Source: Biomphalaria glabrata
Taxonomy: Eukaryota > Mollusca > Gastropoda > Planorbidae
DNA length: 64,000 nucleotides
Reading direction: 5' to 3'
Assembly (NCBI RefSeq): GCF_947242115.1
Contig: NC_074721.1
Span: forward strand, 36,829,254-36,893,253
Made by a program: the position numbers and the translations under genes. Under the pieces are notes generated by a model, which saw nothing but the letters and a program-made list of their open reading frames with translations, ran no database searches and was not told the origin of the DNA. Shown in pieces: positions 1 through 10,660 of this stretch. Numbering within the stretch: the first letter of the stretch is position 1; each line of letters starts with the position of its first letter.

Positions 1-240
1 TCAGAGAGCCCTCCAGTTGCAATGGATTTTTCTAGTTTTTCTCCATCTGGCCATTTGATGAGTATAACAGCTCTTGCATTTGTGATGGCTTTATAAGATA
101 AACCATCCGTGTAAAATATGATCCACTGATTGTTAGGGTAACGAATTTGACTTTTGGATATATTTTCAATTTTTAAGGTCTCTTATAGTAGGACGATAGC
201 TTTGATCCCAGGGTGGAGATATATTGTGTTGTTTCATGGA
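1..240 (-). mobile_element. LINE fragment, RNase H domain (cut by window edge)
   Basis: Read on the minus strand this gives a stretch with the RNase HI hallmark YTDG, followed by AVILIKWPDGEK and an SIATGG turn. This pattern is typical of the RNase H domain that follows the reverse transcriptase in I-type and related LINEs. Only the start of the domain is present; it runs out of the window at base 1. Plausibly it is the same family as the LINE tails at 10.1 kb and 26.6 kb, but that is inference. Confidence 0.55.
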
Positions 241-751
241 TTCCAGAGTTATTTGATCAAGTTGGTGGCTGAGTGATAAAGCGCTTGGCTTCTGTTATAG
301 ACATACTAAAAGAACAAGAGTCTCAACTAACACATTGATGTTATTAGTTTTCTATTCTTTTTTCTTTACTCCAGCCTCTTGTTATGAATCTGACCCACTT
401 TTACACACAGTCCTGACTTACACACTTTCTTTGCTGTTCGTCCAGCCATGTACAATGAAGGTCAACTGGTCATTTCATACACAGGCACACACACAGTGCT
501 CTACTAGCCCCTCAAAACACATACACTTTTTATCACATCTCTCTCCTTGAAAGCATTCAGACATTCTCTGTTTCTCTATAAACATAAGTTAGTTTACATG
601 TTAAACACAACAGAACGTTTAATTGATAATATTATCAATAGCAACAGCATAAACCATACATTTTTTTACTAAAAAAAACGTGAGTTTAGGTTTACAAATA
701 GAAACATTAATTATATCAAAGCTGCACAACAATAAAAAGACATGAATTTAT
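241..751. other. Non-coding stretch with a possible SINE head
   Basis: Around 262-297 the bases ggtggctgagtgataaagcg resemble the tRNA-like A-box head of the SINE family seen complete at 6.5, 17.9 and 57.8 kb; no body or tail follows. The rest is AT-rich with no coding signal I can support. Confidence 0.3.
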
Positions 752-1598
752 CTAATTAACTGCGTCAAGATTACGTTTAGGTGGCCGAACTATCCTTCCA
801 TATCGAGTTATCACTGGCGCCGGATTGGTAGTAGTAGTCTGTTCCTGTTGCATGTTTGTACCGCTTACTTTCTCTGGCTGTGTAGGTAAACTATTAATGA
901 CTGTCTCTGTGGTCTCCATTTCAAAAATATCAGACATGACCCTTGATCTTGTACATGTGTCTCTTAACATTCTTCTATTACTTCGGTATATTACCCTATT
1001 CGATTCTTTTACCCAGTAGGATCTCGGGGTCTCCGCTTCTGAGATGACCACTGCTGGTTCCCATAAATCGCCAGGTTTCTTTTGCATCCACACTTTGCTC
1101 CCAGGCTGAATGTGTGGTCGCTCGGTGCGTCTCACTGTTTTGTTGTAATATTTTGCTTGATTACTTTTTCTTGTTTTCCAAGCATTTTCTTTTTTGTCTG
1201 GGATTTGAGGTAGATTGTGGAAATCTGGGGCTAGACGTAATGTGCTAAAATCCCCAGCTTTTAGAGAATTTGAGAATTTTTTCACAAGCAAACGAGAGTC
1301 CATTGTTACTAGTTACTTCCCTTGAGAAACAAATCGAACAAATTGTGATTTCATATGTATGATCACTTCTGAAGCTTTTAGTGTTGTGATTAGATTTATC
1401 TCAAAGAATTTACTAAAGTAATCTACAAGAAGTAAATAGTTCTTACCAAGATACTCAAAAATATCAGCTCCAATTTTATCCCAAGGAAGTACAGGAGTAT
1501 CATGTGGTAACAATGGCTCCTTTTGCTGGGACTTCTGGTGTTCGTAACACACTGCACAGGAAGAGAACATGTCTTTTTTACCTTATTACCCGTATCCC
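752..1598 (-). mobile_element. Ty3/gypsy LTR retrotransposon fossil, integrase part
   Basis: The minus strand carries pieces of a Ty3/gypsy integrase: a Cys-x2-Cys end of the zinc-binding region, the start of the catalytic core (PWDKIGADIF, then LVDYFSKFFEI), and farther on the C-terminal region with YYNKTVRRTERP, PGSKVW and the LWEPAVV / PRSYWV block. This is the arrangement of metazoan Ty3/gypsy elements of the K02A2.6-like type. No LTRs, gag or reverse transcriptase are visible nearby, so it is an old, partial and clearly broken fragment. Confidence 0.85.
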
Positions 1599-1599
1599 T

Positions 1600-1810
1600 A
1601 CCCAAATTAAGCCCCGCGAAATCCGTTTCACAATGGTTAAGTCTGGCCCTGCAATTTAGTGACGGGTGAATACTACTTGTTACCCCCCCCCCCTCTTTTT
1701 TTTTTCGCCTCTAAAATTATGTGGGGTAACTCTAGTCCGACTAGCATAAATAAAAGAGTGATCTTTCCATTACTTCTTGGTGTCCAAACTGTTGAGCCAT
1801 GAAGAGAATT

Positions 1811-1864
<54 letters not shown>
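1600..1864 (+). repeat. Interspersed repeat ending in (TA)n
   Basis: Begins near gccccgcgaaatccgtttc, passes tctggccctgcaatttagtg, a C-rich and T-rich tract, and ends in a (TA)n run at about 1813-1864. A related copy in reverse orientation lies at 23823-24060, and parts recur at 31975-32420. The ggccctgc / actaaatagcagggccgg ends resemble hAT-type non-autonomous elements. Confidence 0.55.
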
Positions 1865-1868
<4 letters not shown>

Positions 1869-2424
1869 TATATAGATATGAGATTCGATTTTAATTATGG
1901 CATTTTTATGATTTCGTTCTTTCCATATATAATATTATTTTCTACATGAATGCCAAGTCAGAGGCGTCACTAGGGGGTGCAGGCCGCAAAAGTGAGTGAC
2001 ACCGAGGGAAAAATACACATTCGCAAAATAAGACAACTTAAAAAATAAAAGCCAGAAGCTAGATACTCACTGTCTCAAATGTGTTTGAAGAGACAGGTAA
2101 AAAAATACATTGCAGATTGACAAGGAACATTGTTAGATGTCATGGTTTAAAATGGTACGATACGGTTACATAGTAATATGTATATGTTTTGAGTATCAAT
2201 TACATTTTAATAATTATATTGCATTTCTTAAAAGAGAATTATTACAAATATGTATATGTTGTAGTTTAAATCTAGTCTAGGTTTAATCTGACAGACGCAT
2301 CATGCAAGCACAGACATACACAAAGTAATAAACTATGCAGATAATGATTTAACATAAAAAATAATAAGTTCAATATTAGGAAATAAAGACAATACTAAAG
2401 GTAAGAATAATGAGTAATAACACT
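1865..2424. other. AT-rich non-coding
   Basis: No gene seen. Near 1960 the bases gaggcgtcactagggggtg look like one end of a hAT-type element, but no partner end was found. Confidence 0.3.
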
Positions 2425-2441
2425 GAAGTAACAATATATAT

Positions 2442-2516
2442 ATAAGGCTTATCTTCGAGTCCGAAGATTAGTGAGGAATGCAGTGTTTCCCGTGGCTGCG
2501 CATCCCCAGCTGTTAC
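2442..2516 (-). mobile_element. 75-bp LINE tail insertion with 17-bp target duplication
   Basis: The insert matches, in reverse, the zinc-finger-like 3' tail repeated at 52.86, 54.58 and 56.5 kb (aaggcttatcttcgag / gaggaatgcagtgtttcccgtgg). It is flanked by identical copies of gaagtaacaatatatat at 2425-2441 and 2517-2533. The perfect flanking repeat marks it as a separate, strongly 5'-truncated retroposition event. Confidence 0.75.
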
Positions 2517-2533
2517 GAAGTAACAATATATAT

Positions 2534-2924
2534 CCAGATATAAGAGCTAATTAATAATTAAATTAATTAATTCGGAAAGAATCTAAAAATTTAAAAATAG
2601 TTCTAAATAAAATAGCCTAAACTATAAGGATATCTTTTTAATATTAAAAACTTGTCAACAAAGACACATGCTTCTTTGATGGGCAAGGACAATTTTTGTC
2701 ATTACACTAAAGTAACATCGGCAATTAAATATCAAAACTGATAATAGCAACCCAGGACTGACGTTTACACTTCTGAAAGCTGACGCTGGCAATGTTAGTG
2801 ACCGATAGTCCCGAATCAGTAATGCGACACCACTACTGATAATGAGAGCATCAACACCACAAGGTTTACTAACACTAACAAACAGGAGTTACCCAACACT
2901 GAAAACCCTAAACAGAGGTCAAGG
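2534..2924. other. AT-rich non-coding
   Basis: No gene, repeat or RNA recognised in this stretch before the hAT element starting at 2933. Confidence 0.3.
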
Positions 2925-3147
2925 AGTTCTACCAGTGATGCCCAAACTAATTCGGTCTGCGGGCCAGTTTAATTTTCCACACTCGTGTCGCGGACCATAC
3001 CACCAAAAAGGAACAAAAACGAAATTTTATTTTTACCTCAAACTATTTTATTGGATACCCATGCATCCAGTATTTACATTAATTAATGGGATATTTAGGT
3101 TTATCTTTTTTTTAAGCGTTGAAAATGGCTTCATTTATCTGCTTAAA

Positions 3148-3348
3148 CAGCGGTTCTCAATCTTTTAAGCTCGGCGACCTCTTTTTACAATCCCCCACTC
3201 TGCCGCGACCCCCCCCCCCCTCCTGCTCACATACACAGCAATAGAAGAATAGACAAAACAATCCATTTTTTCGATGGTCATTGGCGACCCCTGGCAAATC
3301 GTCAATCGACCCCCAAGGGGGTCGCGGCCCACAGGCTGAGAACCCCTG
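3148..3348. mobile_element. hAT MITE (201 bp), nested
   Basis: Inverted ends CAGCGGTTCTCAA and GCTGAGAACCCCTG, with gtcgcggccc and gccgcgaccc just inside, match the widespread hAT non-autonomous form whose ends read CAGGGGTTCTCAACCTGTGGGTC. The 7-mer gcttaaa abuts both ends (3141-3147, 3349-3355), consistent with an 8-bp duplication that has drifted. No coding capacity. Confidence 0.8.
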
Positions 3349-3499
3349 GCTTAAAATGTGAGCAGCATTGTAGTTAGCTTTACACCAACTTATTTTCTTG
3401 TCTCTTTTTTAACAAATATTTCCAGCGATCCTCAAATCTCTAGGTGTAGTTTAATGTTTTGTTTCTCCACTCAAATCAATAATGCCGACAGATTTGTTT

Positions 3500-3931
3500 G
3501 ATAATACCGTTTATATAATACCGTTTATATAATACCGTTTATATAATACCGTTTATATAATACCGTTTATATAATACCCTTTATATAATACCGTTTATAT
3601 AATACCCTTTATATAATACCCTTTATATAATACCGTTTATATAATACCGTTTATATAATACCGTTTATATAATACCGTTTATATAATACCGTTTATATAA
3701 TACCGTTTATATAATACCGTTTATATAATACCGTTTATATAATACCGTTTATATAATACCGTTTATATAATACCGTTTATATAATACCCTTTATATAATA
3801 CCTTTTATATAATACCGTTTATATAATACCGTTTATATAATACCGTTTATATAATACCGTTTATATAATACCGTTTATATAATACCGTTTATATAATACC
3901 GTTTATATAATACCGTTTATATTTTCCTTTT
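3500..3931. repeat. 14-bp tandem satellite
   Basis: About 30 head-to-tail copies of ataataccgtttat, nearly perfect, with a minority variant (cccttt for ccgttt) scattered through the array. It lies inside the hAT element at 2933-4783. The high copy identity suggests recent expansion. Confidence 0.95.
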
Positions 3932-4061
3932 TTTTTTCAAAATAACCACACTTTCTTTATAAAACAAACATAGTGGCTTATGTTCTACACAAAAATAAAG
4001 ATCCGTTCACTTTTCCTAGTAGATTCTATAGTCCCAGATCACAAACACACAAAAGTCATGG

Positions 4062-4608
4062 CAGGGCCGGTCCTAACAGTTGCGTGGCCCTATGCGAAAC
4101 TGATTGCGCGGGGCCTAGTCTGGGTGGGAATAAGGGTAATAAATGAAAATTAAGATTTTGTATTAGAAAAAAAATTCGACTTTGAATTTTATTTATTCTT
4201 TACTAAGAACAAAATTGCGATAAAATTAACTTTAATTTACGAACCTTGCAACTTATGGCATATTTATATGCCAGTGACTATAAAAGTAAATAAAGAATTG
4301 TAACTTCCGATTAAGGTGAAAATTATCACGATTATTACATTTTATTACATGAAAGCTGACAATGCCTTTTTTCTTTTATCGCGCGTAGGATTGGCGTTTT
4401 CCGCAATGACACCCACAAATGACAATTTTGACTATTTTTCAGGAGATTTTTAAGAGTTTTCAGGAAATTTTAATAAATTCTGGAGATTTCCATGACATTT
4501 TCGTAAATATTCTGCTATTTAATAATTAAACATAGATTTAGCGCGGGCCTATGAAAGCGCGGGGCCCACTGCGACCGCATAGGTTGCAGTGGCCTAAGAC
4601 CGGCCCTG
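4062..4608. mobile_element. hAT-type MITE (547 bp), nested
   Basis: Ends CAGGGCCGGTCCTAA and CCTAAGACCGGCCCTG are inverted repeats. Flanks agtcatgg (4054-4061) and ggtcatgg (4609-4616) match at 7 of 8 bases. Internally it has gcggggcc blocks near both ends and an AT-rich middle. Relatives: 23989-24670 and 62033-62776. Confidence 0.8.
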
Positions 4609-4791
4609 GGTCATGGTACCTATCCATCAGAGAAAACGTGAGGTCCTTAACATAAGTAAATACATTTTTCAAATATTTTCTTGAGGTGGGAAGTTTCTAT
4701 ACTTTGTGCTGACGTTTCTGGAGGCCGGATGGAACCACGTCGAGGGCCGGATCTGGCCCGCGGGCCGTATTTGGGCAACACTGAGTTATAC

Positions 4792-5426
4792 CAAAGAATA
4801 GGTCCAGCGTATAAGGCTATGGCTGTCCTTCTAGCTTATAAACCCATTTTTCCGGACCCCAAACAAGGCTTCTTGTAATAAGCTCAATACGGCGAATAGA
4901 TACGTCGACTTCACAAGCAATCATAACGCAGCAACAATGAAAAAAAATTATACAACTAACAACAAACCCCGACGACGTCAGAACAAGTTACGAGATAGCA
5001 CCTAGAAGTAAGCGGCGCGCTTTTTTAACATCTGCGTAGGAGAAAGCGGCGCTCTCATTTTGTGTACAACTTTTTCAATCCTTAAACTAGACAAATAATC
5101 TCCACGCCAAAAGGTACAGCAACAAAAGGCCAGACCCATTTCATGCAGATAACGCACACCTATTCATATCACAACAATTTTACCATCTTCCTCACTTCCA
5201 CAATCCCTCTTTTAATTAGCGATTATTTTTTCTCTGTTAAATAAAAATTGTAGAACATTATTTATCCCGCTATTCTGTTTCATGTCCACGTGTAAGCAAT
5301 GACTTTTATACCAAAGTCTCTCTGACATTGCAACCACATATGTTGTTTATCGTTTGGTAGTTTTCTAGGTTTTAAATTCCCCAACCCCCGCCCTCCCCTT
5401 AAAGCCTTGTTGTTGGCTAACTCATC
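4792..5426. other. Non-coding upstream of lectin gene 1
   Basis: No gene or classified repeat seen. It separates the nested hAT element from the start of the duplicated lectin segment at about 5427. Confidence 0.35.
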
Positions 5427-5565
5427 ACGGATACACGCACGTATGTACTTGTGTTAGTCTCCTCATTACACAGTGTGATAAAGATGAAGGTATGAGTCCC
5501 TAACTCATCCTATTCCCGCCACCTGCTAGCTAATTGGGTAAACCACGATTTACTAGAGATAAAAC

Positions 5566-5573
5566 TATAAAAA
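5566..5573 (+). promoter_or_regulatory. TATA box, lectin gene 1
   Basis: TATAAAAA lies 88 bases before the start codon, implying a transcript start near 5595-5600 and a leader of about 55 bases. The same context is kept in gene 2. Confidence 0.7.
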
Positions 5574-5653
5574 GCTTCAACTCGTAAACTCACAAATCTC
5601 AAAACGTTTTTAACGCGCTGACGTCTGCACGCTCTGGCAGCAGACGAAAGAAA

Positions 5654-8600
5654 ATGCTCTCAACGTTGATAATTATTGTCTACGCCCTGCAACTTGCAAG
5701 CTGCAGTTATGGTAAGCTTCGTCGATTCTTTTATTGTAAAAAGTGCCCGAATAGGGAAAAGTAGATAGTTATTTAGTGCTTTCTGGCGGTCTGTCCGTCC
5801 GTCCCACATCTGTCAGTCAAATTAAGATCTCATATTTTGAAATTCCCATTTCAGGATATTCTGCAGCTTGTTGGATTTGTTGAAATGTTAACATTTCTTA
5901 CTTAAAATCAATTAATAAAAACTAGTTTCTACTAATCTAAAAAAAAATAGAGAGAAAGAGATATATTGTATAAGGGAGATTTTTTTTAATTTGTATATTT
6001 TTAAAACATTTATGCACACAATTAATACTTCCCTTAATACTGTTATTAAAGATATTTTTATAAATTCTAAATCGTATCATGTTTCATATACGCAAAGTTC
6101 TGCACAATACGATTATTTTGTCTGTTTTAAGAAAAGACAGAATGTCTGAACGCATTATTTTTTTCATACGCCAAACTTCATTAGAAGTGTAGATTACTGT
6201 GTCTTCCCGTCTATCTGTGGTCATTCGACCTACATCGAGTGTTAAGGACCACTTATCGGAAAGGAAAAACTTCATCCAGATGCAATGATTGAGAAACTGT
6301 CCACTTAAAGACCTGTTGTAGGTAGGGCAATCCACAGCAAGTTAATATTAGGCCAGGATCACAGTGAACCATTTCAGTTTCTGGATTACTTATGATTGTT
6401 AACAATTTAAAAGTTATGACGTCTGGCCAACAATTAGGAAAATCTCGTTGGCAACACGACTAAATTAAGTAATCATCTGCAAATATAGGGACGAGGTGGT
6501 TAAGCGTTTGGCTTCCGAACCTGGAGTCCTGGGATCGAATCTCGGAGAAGACTGGGAATTTGAAGTTCGGGATTTTAAGGGCGCCCTCAAACCATCCAAC
6601 TCTAATGGGTACATGACTTTAGTTGGGAAACGTAAAGGCATTTGGTCGTTGTGCTGGCCACATAAAACCCTGCACATTTACTGTTAACCCAAAAACCGAT
6701 GGTCCAAAAGGGGAAAATTACATTACTTTATATTTTTTTGCAAATAATTTGTCAATGATATAATTTATTAATTTGTTGGATGCTTGCAGACATAACTTTT
6801 GTAGGCAGCTTTAAAGTCCAGAGACTGGACAGGAACAAAGTAATGAGCTAGCCCCAGTGTTCAAAATACTCTTTCAGGCTTCACTTAACCAGGGCAGAGT
6901 ACCAAAGGACTGGAAAGAAGCTAATGTCACCCCCCTATTTAAAAAAGGAGAAAAATCTGACCAAGGGAACTACAGACCAGTATCACTTACCAGCATCACA
7001 TGTAAAATCCTAGAACACATAATATGTAGCAACATAATAAACCACTTAGACAAACATAATGTCCTCACACCATACCAACATGGCTTTAGGAAATATAGAT
7101 CATGTGAAACACAACTAATAGGACTAATTGATGATTTTTCAAAAGGTTTAGATAATAGTGAACAAATAGATGCTATCTTACTAGATTTTTCTAAGGCTTT
7201 TGACAAAGTTCACCACCATAGTTTGCTTAAAAAAATTAAAATATTTCGGCATTAATGGTCCACTGCATCAGTGGATTAAAGACTTTCTGATAGGGAGAGA
7301 ACAAACTGTAATAATAAATGGCTCTAAATCAACACCGATAACAGTAAACTCAGGTGTACCTCAAGGTACAGTCTTGGGTCCACTACTATTTTTAATTTAC
7401 ATAAATGATTTACCAAATTGCATTAGTTCAGGAACAAAAGTCAGATTATTTGCAGACGATTGCATAATATATAGAACAATAAAAACAACCCAAGACACAG
7501 ATATTTTACAAAGAGAATTAGATGAATTACAGAAATGGGAATCAAATTGGAGCATGTCTTTCCACCCAGAAAAATGTCAGTTGTTAAGAGTAACAAAAAA
7601 ACTAAAACAAATTAATTCCACTTATCTTATTCATGGCAAACCAGTATCACAGACTAAAAACGCAAAATACCTAGGTGTTATAATAAATGAAAAACTATCA
7701 TGGAATCCACATATTGATGAAACTACAAAAAAATCAAACAAAGCATTAGGATTTATTAAAAGAAATTTCTATAAATCAAATAAGAACATAAAACTAAAAT
7801 GTTACTTAACCTTGGTTAGGCCAATAATAGAATATGCATCCTCCGTTTGGGACCCCTCAACTCAAGAAAACATTAAGAAACTGGAACAGACACAAAATAG
7901 AGCAGTGAGATTCATAACAAACGAATATTCACATTTGACTAGAGTAACACCTTTAGTAAAATCACTAAATTTAGAAAGCCTTCAGGACAGAAGGCTCAAA
8001 AGTAAAGTAGCAATCATACATAAAACACTGAACCATAATCTTCAAATACAAAAACAAAATTTAATAAAATACTCTGAAAGACACAAAGATAAAGGCACAT
8101 TCCTCGTCCCATATGCTAGGACAAATTTGTACAAATACTCCTTCTTCCCTAGTGCTATTAGAGCATGGAATGGGTTGCCTGAGCTAGCCAGGAAAACCAG
8201 TGACTTAGCAGAATTTAAGTCATTGGTTAATATGCATGACTAAATGCATGACGCGTAGGACGTAATCATCTTCTTTTTTGAAGTAACGTCTGTATTATAT
8301 AAGATAAGATAAGATATTAGCGAACACGATATAGAATGTTGTGTATTTATATTAAATAAATCCAACTTCCATGAAGATAATTAATGAATATAATGCACAC
8401 AGATAATTCTTATTAACAACTATATATACTTACTTACTACTCATTAAAAGACTTAATTTGTCACGTGACTAACTTATTGTCAACATTGACCAGAAAATAA
8501 CTTAATATATCAACTGACTAGAAACTTAGTTAAATAATCTCTCCATCTCTCATATGACTTTACTTTCGGTCATGCCTAGCTTGTGTTCCCTAGTTACACT

Positions 8601-9683
8601 TTTACGCTCTGTATTCACTAAATGCACCAATGTACCTAAAGGGTATATAAAGTTAATAATTTTATCTACAACATTATCTTTTGTTCCTGAGCTAATGAAA
8701 TATGGTAAGTCATTTGGTGTATATCCGAAAGAGTCGCGGGCTTAACACTGTTCCTTGAGGTAAACCTAAGTTTAATGTTATTGGGGAAAACAGAAAAAAA
8801 TTGGCTTAAAAAAAGACGGAATGTTTGTATTAAAGCTTTTTATGTAAACTGAGACTATTTTGGGAAAATACCGAAAATAAAATACAAAGTTTTAAAAGAA
8901 AGCTTGCGCTCATATTGCGAATTGATCCAGACAGCTTCTTAGCGAGCACAAAGATATATAAATAACATGTTTGTAAAATTTCACGATAATCATTAAGGCT
9001 GTTTTAGATGTATAGATGAATAAATGAATGGCATGCAGCGAATATATATAAACATAGCTTAGATAGCACTTAAATTAAATTTTCTTGTTGGTCCATTTGT
9101 TTCAGACAATGAAGCTGATCAGAGTGCAAGCAGCTGTCCAGTGTTTGACCTGAAGTACATCGTGGACACACTCCTACAGCAACAGAGAGAACTCTGCAGA
9201 TATCGATGTCTAACTAATGGATCTGACGATCTGCTTGAGGCACTAAAAGCTCAAATTGAAGCCATCCTCCCTCTTCTGTTCCACGCTCCACTGATCTACG
9301 ACAACAGGAAGTACGTCATCTCCAAGTTTCCTTACCAAAGTTCTGAAGAAGCCATGACATACTGCACAGCTTTTGGCGGATACTTGGCAGAAGTCAATGA
9401 CAATAACGAGTACACGGCCTTGCAAAATTTTGTTCTAAATACACCAGCAGTAGACATTGTGCTCATCGCTGGGTCTGACGCCATAACAGAAGGAACCTGG
9501 AGGTTTCAGAGAACTGGTGAACTAGTACCAATTTTAGATTGGTGCCCAGGACAGCCAGATAATTTGGGAGATGAAGATTGCTTGAATTTGTGGAAAAGAT
9601 ATGGCGGTAAAATGAATGACCTGCCGTGTGGTTTCAGGAGTTCTGATGACAGGTTTATGTGTGAGCTACCTAAATTGTACTAA
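5654..9683 (+). CDS. Secreted C-type lectin, gene 1 (two exons)
   Basis: Exons 5654-5711 and 9106-9683; GT at 5712 and ttcag before 9106, phase-1 intron; 211 residues. Exon 1 encodes a hydrophobic signal peptide (MLSTLIIIVYALQLASC). Exon 2 encodes a cysteine-containing neck (SSCPVFDLKYIVDTLLQQQ, then RELCRYRC), then one CTLD from about residue 75. CTLD hallmarks: EEAMTYC, GGYLAE, GSDA, QPD, EDC, MND before LPC, and FMCEL, giving the four conserved cysteines. QPD followed by E and ND predicts a calcium-dependent, galactose-type sugar site. Length fits single-domain secreted (perlucin-like) lectins of molluscs. The first exon is chosen by the signal peptide, splice phase and match to the paralogues. 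A defence or matrix role is inference. Confidence 0.9.
6485..6735 (+). mobile_element. tRNA-derived SINE in intron of lectin gene 1
   Basis: Starts with a tRNA-like head (gaggtggttaagcg as A box, gggatcgaatct as B box), then a body with taatgggtacatgactttag and gtcgttgtgctggccacat. The same family occurs at 17863 (paralogous site), 57827, and in reverse at 23478 and 26950. Because it sits at the same place in both segmental copies it predates the duplication. Confidence 0.75.
6850..8315 (+). mobile_element. CR1/L2-like LINE, 5'-truncated, in intron of lectin gene 1
   Basis: Encodes reverse transcriptase from the fingers (NYRPVSLTSITCK, HGFRKYRSCETQL, LLDFSKAFD) through GVPQGTVLGPLLFLIYINDL and the catalytic FADD box, ending at a stop at 8243 after LPELARKTSDLAEFKSL. 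One +1 frameshift lies in the A-run near 7230, so it is inactive; the endonuclease part is missing. The 3' end is a short UTR then a (ATAAG)n tail, as in CR1/L2-type LINEs. The paralogous intron at about 18225 is empty, so insertion came after the duplication. Other fragments of this family: 31783, 50400, 53460 and 8681. Confidence 0.88.
8681..8765 (-). mobile_element. Small reverse-transcriptase fragment
   Basis: On the minus strand it reads LPQGTVLSPRLF, the block before the catalytic box of a LINE. The same scrap, better preserved, lies at the paralogous place 18643-18720, so this insertion predates the segmental duplication. Confidence 0.6.
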
Positions 9684-9836
9684 CTGATCATTCCTGACAC
9701 CAAAATGTTTCTTTTCATTTGTTTACTTTTTGTTAAAAATTATAACGTAACGTACTTATGGAAGTACAAACGCTTAAAATAATTGTAGCATCAAAATGTG
9801 ATTTAAAACTTTAAAGTTTTTATAAGCTATATGATA

Positions 9837-9842
9837 AATAAA
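9837..9842 (+). terminator. Polyadenylation signal, lectin gene 1
   Basis: AATAAA 154 bases after the stop codon, matching the position and context of the signal behind gene 2. Confidence 0.65.
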
Positions 9843-9984
9843 GTATTCATAGCAAAAGTATTTACAATTCTTACAATTATGTATGAATTTTATATGCAAT
9901 TAATTATAGATCTTTTGTCTACCTATAAAAAGTATATTATAACCGAGTTTCCATAATTGAGTCCATATACCGTATGTTTCTAAT

Positions 9985-10660
9985 ATCTCCGATGTTGACA
10001 TTGTGCGATTGATAGATCTCACGCTATGCAAGAAGGAACTTGGAAACTTCGGCGCACTGATACTTTAGTGCCAGCCTTAGATAGGGTGCAAGGACAGCAC
10101 CTGGGATATGCTTAGTCTTCATCTAGCCAGCTTTTTGCTTCTGAGCTGTAAGCTCTTTTGCTGACTGTTTAGAGAAAAAAATAGTGTTGTTTTCAATTGT
10201 TCAGCCCCACCATGTTGTGTTGTAGTTATGTTGGGCTGCAGTGGTACTAGGGTCTGCCTAAGGTGGATTAACATGGGGCATTTAAGGAAGGTGTGGTTCA
10301 AGTTTCATAAGAGTGAGAACTGTGTCTTCAAGGGTTATGTGTGTAGCATTTATTTTGTTACGGTGGTAATTTATAGTGACATGTCCTGTTCTTGGAAGAT
10401 TGTAGCTTGCTCTTTGCGAGGCAGGAAATTAATATTGTCCAGTTCGGTTGGCCTGGTCATTTCTTTGTACTTAGCTCTGCCTGTGTTTCCTGATGCTCAT
10501 TGATTGGGAAACTTCTCTTAGTGATTGTTGGCTTACATTGACTTTAGAGTGAAGTAGTCTAGGAGATAGAATGTTTAAATATCTGGTTAAAAAAAAAAAA
10601 TAGGCAAAATGGGTGATCTACCTTATTGCTTCAGAAATTCTGGGACGTAAATGGAGTTTA
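9985..10660 (+). pseudogene. CTLD pseudo-exon split by a LINE
   Basis: Bases 9985-10115 resemble the middle of the lectin exon (VDIV, then EGTW, LRRTDTLVPALD, GQ) with stops. After a minus-strand LINE insertion (10119-10600) the match resumes at 10602-10660 with GKMGDLPYCFRNSG, the equivalent of the GKMNDLPCGF block. This is a dead partial lectin copy lying just behind gene 1. Its first part is also behind gene 2 at 19885-20020. Confidence 0.7.
10119..10600 (-). mobile_element. LINE C-terminal tail inserted in lectin pseudo-exon
   Basis: Minus-strand reading shows LPRKEQATIF, RTGHVTI and HTFLKCPMLIHLR, the C-terminal region that follows the RNase H domain in I-like LINEs, ending with a short A-rich stretch. 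It lies inside the lectin pseudo-exon and is shared by both segmental copies up to 20188, so it is older than the duplication. Confidence 0.7.

Larger units (their letters stand above)
2933..4783. mobile_element. hAT-type DNA transposon, non-autonomous, with nested insertions
   Basis: Left end CAGTGATGCCCAAAC and right end GTATTTGGGCAACACTG form imperfect inverted repeats; both ends also carry the gcgggcc block typical of this hAT class. Flanks are agttctac (2925-2932) and agttatac (4784-4791), an 8-bp target duplication with one change. No transposase is recognisable inside. The body holds a hAT MITE at 3148-3348, a 14-bp satellite at 3500-3931 and another hAT MITE at 4062-4608, so it is a layered, old element. 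Confidence 0.75.
5427..10310 (+). repeat. Segmental duplication, copy A
   Basis: This stretch, from cacgcacgtatgtacttg to about ggtgtggttcaagtttc, is colinear with 16826-20188: promoter, lectin exon 1, intron landmarks including a SINE, exon 2, 3' region, CTLD pseudo-exon and a minus-strand LINE tail. Copy A carries one extra LINE at about 6850-8315 that copy A' lacks. Flank similarity across exons and introns is high enough to align by eye. Confidence 0.85.

Noticed and set aside
3500-3931. Possible CRISPR-like array
   Set aside because: Units are contiguous with no spacers, and the genome is clearly animal.
6485-6560. Functional tRNA gene
   Set aside because: A- and B-box-like stretches are present, but no cloverleaf closes and the unit is followed by a SINE body repeated elsewhere.
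9141-9683. Lectin exon 2 as a stand-alone gene starting at 9141
   Set aside because: The codon there is GTG within a longer exon; splice acceptor, phase and paralogues show the exon begins at 9106 and is joined to a signal-peptide exon.
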